This document shows, piece after piece, positions 5,715 through 8,477 of a stretch of 8,477 nucleotides of DNA (position 1 is its first letter; each line of letters opens with the position of its first letter). The notes under the pieces were generated by a model that was not told where the DNA came from, made no database searches, and saw nothing but the letters and a program-made list of their open reading frames with translations. Location of the stretch: the NCBI GenBank assembly GCA_030746295.1, contig JASLMY010000217.1, positions 1 through 8,477 of the forward strand, read 5' to 3'. The DNA comes from Alphaproteobacteria bacterium (lineage in GTDB: Bacteria; Pseudomonadota; Alphaproteobacteria; GCA-2731375). The translations under genes and the position numbers were made by a program.

Positions 5715-7670
5715 TCAAATCTCGCTGGCGACCCGCAGGCCGTCGAGCACCGCTTCCTCCGCCGTCCGCGGCGCCAGGCAATCGCCGATCAGATGCAACT
5801 CGCCCGCCCAGTCCGCCAGCGCCTCGGCAAGGTCGCTCTCGGGCTCGTGGCCCAGCGCCAGGACCAGGGTGTCGGTGTCCTCGAAGACCATCGGCGCGCC
5901 GCTGACCGTGTGCTGGGCATAGACGCTGTCGGCGTCGGCGCCGTAGAGGCGGGCCTCGGTGACGATCTCGACACCGAGGCGATGCAGTGTGCCGATCCAG
6001 TGATCGCGGGTGTAGTTCTGGATCGTCTGCCCCGCCATTCGGCCGTTGACCAGCAGGCGGACGCCGCAGCCGTCGAGGGCCAACTTCTGCGCCAGGCCGA
6101 GGCCGACCCAGTCGGCGCGCCAATCGGCGATCACCACCCTGCTGCCGGGGTTTGCCTCGCCACGGAGCACTTGCCAGGCGTCGACGATGTGGGCTTCGGC
6201 CTGGCCCTCGATCTCGGGCCGGCGCGGCCGGGCGCCGGTGGCCAGGATGACGACGTCGGGTGCCGCCTCGCGCACGAGCTCGGGCGTCACCGCCGTGTTC
6301 AGCCTGACGTCGACGCCAGCGAGCTCGGCCTCGCGGGCGAGGTTGGTGACGAGGCCGCCGAACTCCGCCCGCTCGGGCAAGAGCTGGGCCAGCAGGACCT
6401 GGCCGCCGAGCTGGGGTCCGGCCTCGTAGAGGCTGACCTCGTGGCCGCGCTCGGCCGCGACCGCCGCCGCCTTGAGCCCACCCGGGCCGCCGCCGGCGAC
6501 CAGAACGCGGCGCCTGGCCGGGGCCGGCCGGCGGGCACCATAGATCAGCTCGCGCCCGGTCTCGGGGCGCTGGATACAGGAGATCGAGTGGCCCAGCTGC
6601 ATGTGGCCGATGCAGGCCTGGTTGCAGCCGATGCAGGCGCGGATGTCGTCGAGCCGGCCCGCCGCCGCCTTCGCCGGCAGCTCCGGGTCCGAGATCAGCG
6701 CCCGCGTCATGCCGCACATGTCGGCCTGGCCTTCGCTGAGGATCTGCTCGGCGATCTGCGGCTGGTTGATGCGCCCGGCGACGAAGACCGGGATCGACAG
6801 CCGGCCCTTGATGGACTCTGCCTCCGGCGCCACGTATCCCGGCTCGATCATCATCGGCGGCACGATATGGACCGCACCGCCCTGCGTGCCCGAGGTGCCG
6901 GCGATGACGTTGACGTAGTCGAGCTCGCCCTGGAGCGCTTCGCAGGCGGCCAATGCTTCGCTCTGCGTGAGGCCCTCCGGGTCCTTCTCGTCGCCCGAGA
7001 TGCGCATGCCGACGACGAGGTCGGGTCCAGCGCCCTGGCGGGCGGCGGTGATCACGTCGCGCAAGAAGCGGAGGCGGTTCTCCTCGCTGCCGCCATACTC
7101 GTCGTCGCGCCGGTTGATCCGGCGGCTCAGGAACTGCGCCGGCAGGTAGCCATGGGAGGCGACGATCTCGACACCGTCGCCGCCGGCCTCGGCGACCCGA
7201 CGGGCGGCATCGCGGAAACCGTCGACGATTTCCTCGATCACCGTTACCGACAGCTCGCGGGGGATGACGTGGAAGCGGTCCGCGGGCGAGACCGAGGGCG
7301 CGTAGGCGACGGGCAGGGTACCGTCCTGGCTTTCCATGATCTCCCGGCCCGGGTGGAAGAGCTGAAAGAAGACCTTCGTGCCGTGGCGGTGGCAGGCCTG
7401 GCTGAGGCGGCGGTAGCCGGGGATGCAATCGTCCTCCGTCGCCATCAGGAGGTGGGCCGTGTAGCGCGCCGTCTCGTGCACGCCCGAGACCTGGACGATG
7501 ATGAGGCCGGCACCGCCCGCGGCGCGCGCCTCCTGATAGGCGACGTAGGTGTCGCCGACGAGACCGTTCTCGGCCATGTTGGTGTCGTGGCCGGTGGTGA
7601 AGATGCGGTTCCGGATCTCCAGGCCCCGGATTTTGAGGGGTGAGAAGAGATGGGGGAAGGGGCTGTTCAT
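5715..7670 (-). CDS. FMN/[4Fe-4S]/FAD NAD(P)H:flavin oxidoreductase, Old Yellow Enzyme / dienoyl-CoA reductase family
   Basis: A 651-residue multidomain redox enzyme. The N-terminal FMN TIM barrel covers about 5-340: it opens FSPLKIRGLEIRNR and contains HGYLPAQFLSRRINRRDDEYGG (173-194) with candidate active-site His173 and Tyr175. Cys346, Cys349, Cys353 and Cys365 (C-X2-C-X3-C-X11-C) bind the [4Fe-4S] cluster. A nucleotide-binding Rossmann module follows with VAGGGPGGLKAA (391-402), a second region near 511-540, and the FAD-closing LIGD at 627-630. This order is shared by 2,4-dienoyl-CoA reductase, trimethylamine dehydrogenase, and the DgcA/StcD demethylases of dimethylglycine and stachydrine; it resembles DgcA from memory, but the substrate is unsettled. 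The start is ATG at 7670, since conserved sequence follows directly. A TTG at 7727 overlapping the upstream stop would add 19 residues unlike the family. It is downstream of the phosphoesterase and probably co-transcribed. Confidence 0.9.
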   Translation of the reverse strand: MNSPFPHLFSPLKIRGLEIRNRIFTTGHDTNMAENGLVGDTYVAYQEARAAGGAGLIIVQVSGVHETARYTAHLLMATEDDCIPGYRRLSQACHRHGTKVFFQLFHPGREIMESQDGTLPVAYAPSVSPADRFHVIPRELSVTVIEEIVDGFRDAARRVAEAGGDGVEIVASHGYLPAQFLSRRINRRDDEYGGSEENRLRFLRDVITAARQGAGPDLVVGMRISGDEKDPEGLTQSEALAACEALQGELDYVNVIAGTSGTQGGAVHIVPPMMIEPGYVAPEAESIKGRLSIPVFVAGRINQPQIAEQILSEGQADMCGMTRALISDPELPAKAAAGRLDDIRACIGCNQACIGHMQLGHSISCIQRPETGRELIYGARRPAPARRRVLVAGGGPGGLKAAAVAAERGHEVSLYEAGPQLGGQVLLAQLLPERAEFGGLVTNLAREAELAGVDVRLNTAVTPELVREAAPDVVILATGARPRRPEIEGQAEAHIVDAWQVLRGEANPGSRVVIADWRADWVGLGLAQKLALDGCGVRLLVNGRMAGQTIQNYTRDHWIGTLHRLGVEIVTEARLYGADADSVYAQHTVSGAPMVFEDTDTLVLALGHEPESDLAEALADWAGELHLIGDCLAPRTAEEAVLDGLRVASEI

Positions 7671-7723
7671 CCGCCTACGGGTCTCCCTATCGTCCGGCCG
7701 TCGATTGCTGGCTCCCTTGCCGC

Positions 7724-8477
7724 TCAATCGCGCGCGTAGTGCTCGTCTTCCAAATAGATCGTGTGCGTCACCAGGCCCTCCTCGGCGCCGAGCCAGAGGT
7801 GCATGTGGCAGGCCGGCGGCTCGGCGGTCATGGTCGGCCGCCCTTCGGTCCCGAACTCGTAGGCGATCTGGTGCGCGGTCGCGGGTGCCGTGGAGACCAC
7901 GGTGTTGGCGAGCTGGCGAAAGATCGGCCGGTGCAAATGCCCGGCGATCACGCGCTCGATGTTGTCGAAGCCCCTGATGGTCTCGACGAAGCGGTCCATG
8001 CCCTCGAGGCCGAGCCGGTCCATCTTCGGCAACCCGCTCCGAAACGGCGGGTGGTGCATCAGGATCAACGTCGGCTGCGCCGGTGCTTCGGCAAGTCGCC
8101 GGGCGAGCCAGTCGCGGCGGGCCTCGCAGAACTCGCCGCCGATCTCACCCGGCTTCAGGGTGTCGACCGCGACGAGGCGCAGGGGATAGTCCTCGATCAC
8201 GTAGTTGTGGAAACCGCCGTCCGCGGCCAGGTAGTCGTGCGCCGGGAAGGCGGCGGCGAGCGCCGCGCGGTCGTCGTGGTTGCCGGGGATCAGGTAGAGC
8301 GGCATGGCGAGCGGTGCCAGCAGCCCGGCCAGGCGCTCGTATTCCGGCGCCGAGTGGTCGTTGACGAGGTCTCCGGTGGCCAACACCACATCGGGGCGGA
8401 GATCGAGCGCGTTCAGCCGTCGGACCCATGCCTCCAGCCGCTCGGCGGTACGAAAGACGTCGTCGGCCCGGGTGCCG
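7724..8477 (-). CDS. cpdA: CpdA-like class III metallophosphoesterase (partial; N-terminus beyond right edge)
   Basis: A calcineurin-like dimetal phosphoesterase. Best guess is 3',5'-cyclic-AMP phosphodiesterase CpdA, but related enzymes act on other phosphodiesters. The frame stays open to the window edge, so the gene is cut there; about 251 codons are visible. The visible part begins GTRADDVFRTAERLEAW. It contains the metal-binding motifs in order: VLATGDLVN (GD), IPGNHDDR (GNHD), LMHHPPF and AGHLHRP (GHxH). The first motif, D-x-H, should lie in the missing N-terminal 20 to 30 residues. A GTG at 8389 inside the frame is not the start, because family-like sequence continues upstream of it. 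Its stop (7724-7726) is 53 bases before the ATG of the flavin oxidoreductase, so one transcript is likely. No predicted signal peptide can be judged without the N-terminus. Confidence 0.85.
   Translation of the reverse strand, partial: GTRADDVFRTAERLEAWVRRLNALDLRPDVVLATGDLVNDHSAPEYERLAGLLAPLAMPLYLIPGNHDDRAALAAAFPAHDYLAADGGFHNYVIEDYPLRLVAVDTLKPGEIGGEFCEARRDWLARRLAEAPAQPTLILMHHPPFRSGLPKMDRLGLEGMDRFVETIRGFDNIERVIAGHLHRPIFRQLANTVVSTAPATAHQIAYEFGTEGRPTMTAEPPACHMHLWLGAEEGLVTHTIYLEDEHYARD

Noticed and set aside
5793..7643. 616-codon + strand open frame opposite the flavin oxidoreductase
   Set aside because: Its size is tempting, but it mirrors the codons of a well-conserved flavoprotein and has only repetitive Asp/Val/Ala/Arg composition without motifs.
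1..8477. CRISPR arrays, tRNA or rRNA genes, phage or defence genes
   Set aside because: No regularly spaced repeats, no tRNA-like cloverleaf and no defence or mobile-element protein motif were seen; nearly all DNA is explained by eight housekeeping or metabolic genes.

Overview
The window is GC-rich, almost fully coding, and looks like a chromosomal piece of an alphaproteobacterium, probably a Rhodospirillales-like lineage. This assignment rests on base composition, the style of the serine acetyltransferase and cysteine desulfurase sequences, and gene order. No search could be run. I see no tRNA, rRNA, CRISPR array, transposase or phage gene.

Left block (1-5585, all + strand). A site at 1-21 closely matches the type 1 IscR operator. 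It is followed by cysE (serine acetyltransferase, makes the cysteine precursor O-acetylserine), iscR (Rrf2-family Fe-S sensing repressor), a group I cysteine desulfurase, and an adrenodoxin-type [2Fe-2S] ferredoxin. Together these read as a sulfur-mobilisation / Fe-S operon that controls itself through IscR. It lacks the iscU, iscA, hscB and hscA genes that normally lie between iscS and fdx, and no suf genes appear in the window. The same strand continues with tightly spaced tenA (thiamin pyrimidine salvage), a TfdA-like Fe(II)/2-oxoglutarate dioxygenase and an EamA/DMT-family membrane transporter.

Junction (5586-5714). The two gene blocks converge on a 129-bp gap holding a striking perfect 27-bp inverted repeat with a 16-nt loop. 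The G-rich arm also fits a G-quadruplex motif on each strand. It is most simply a bidirectional transcription-end structure, although it has no U-tract.

Right block (5715-8477, all - strand). A CpdA-like class III metallophosphoesterase, whose N-terminus lies beyond the right edge, is followed by a 651-residue Old-Yellow-Enzyme/2,4-dienoyl-CoA-reductase-type flavoprotein. The latter carries FMN, [4Fe-4S] and FAD/NAD(P) modules, as in the trimethylamine/dimethylglycine/stachydrine demethylase relatives.

Most families here are well known. The most interesting points are the IscR site feeding a pared-down ISC-like operon fused to tenA and a TfdA-like gene, the tailed CysE without a C-terminal isoleucine, and the long palindrome at the convergent junction. 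I did not find convincing evidence of a wholly new system.
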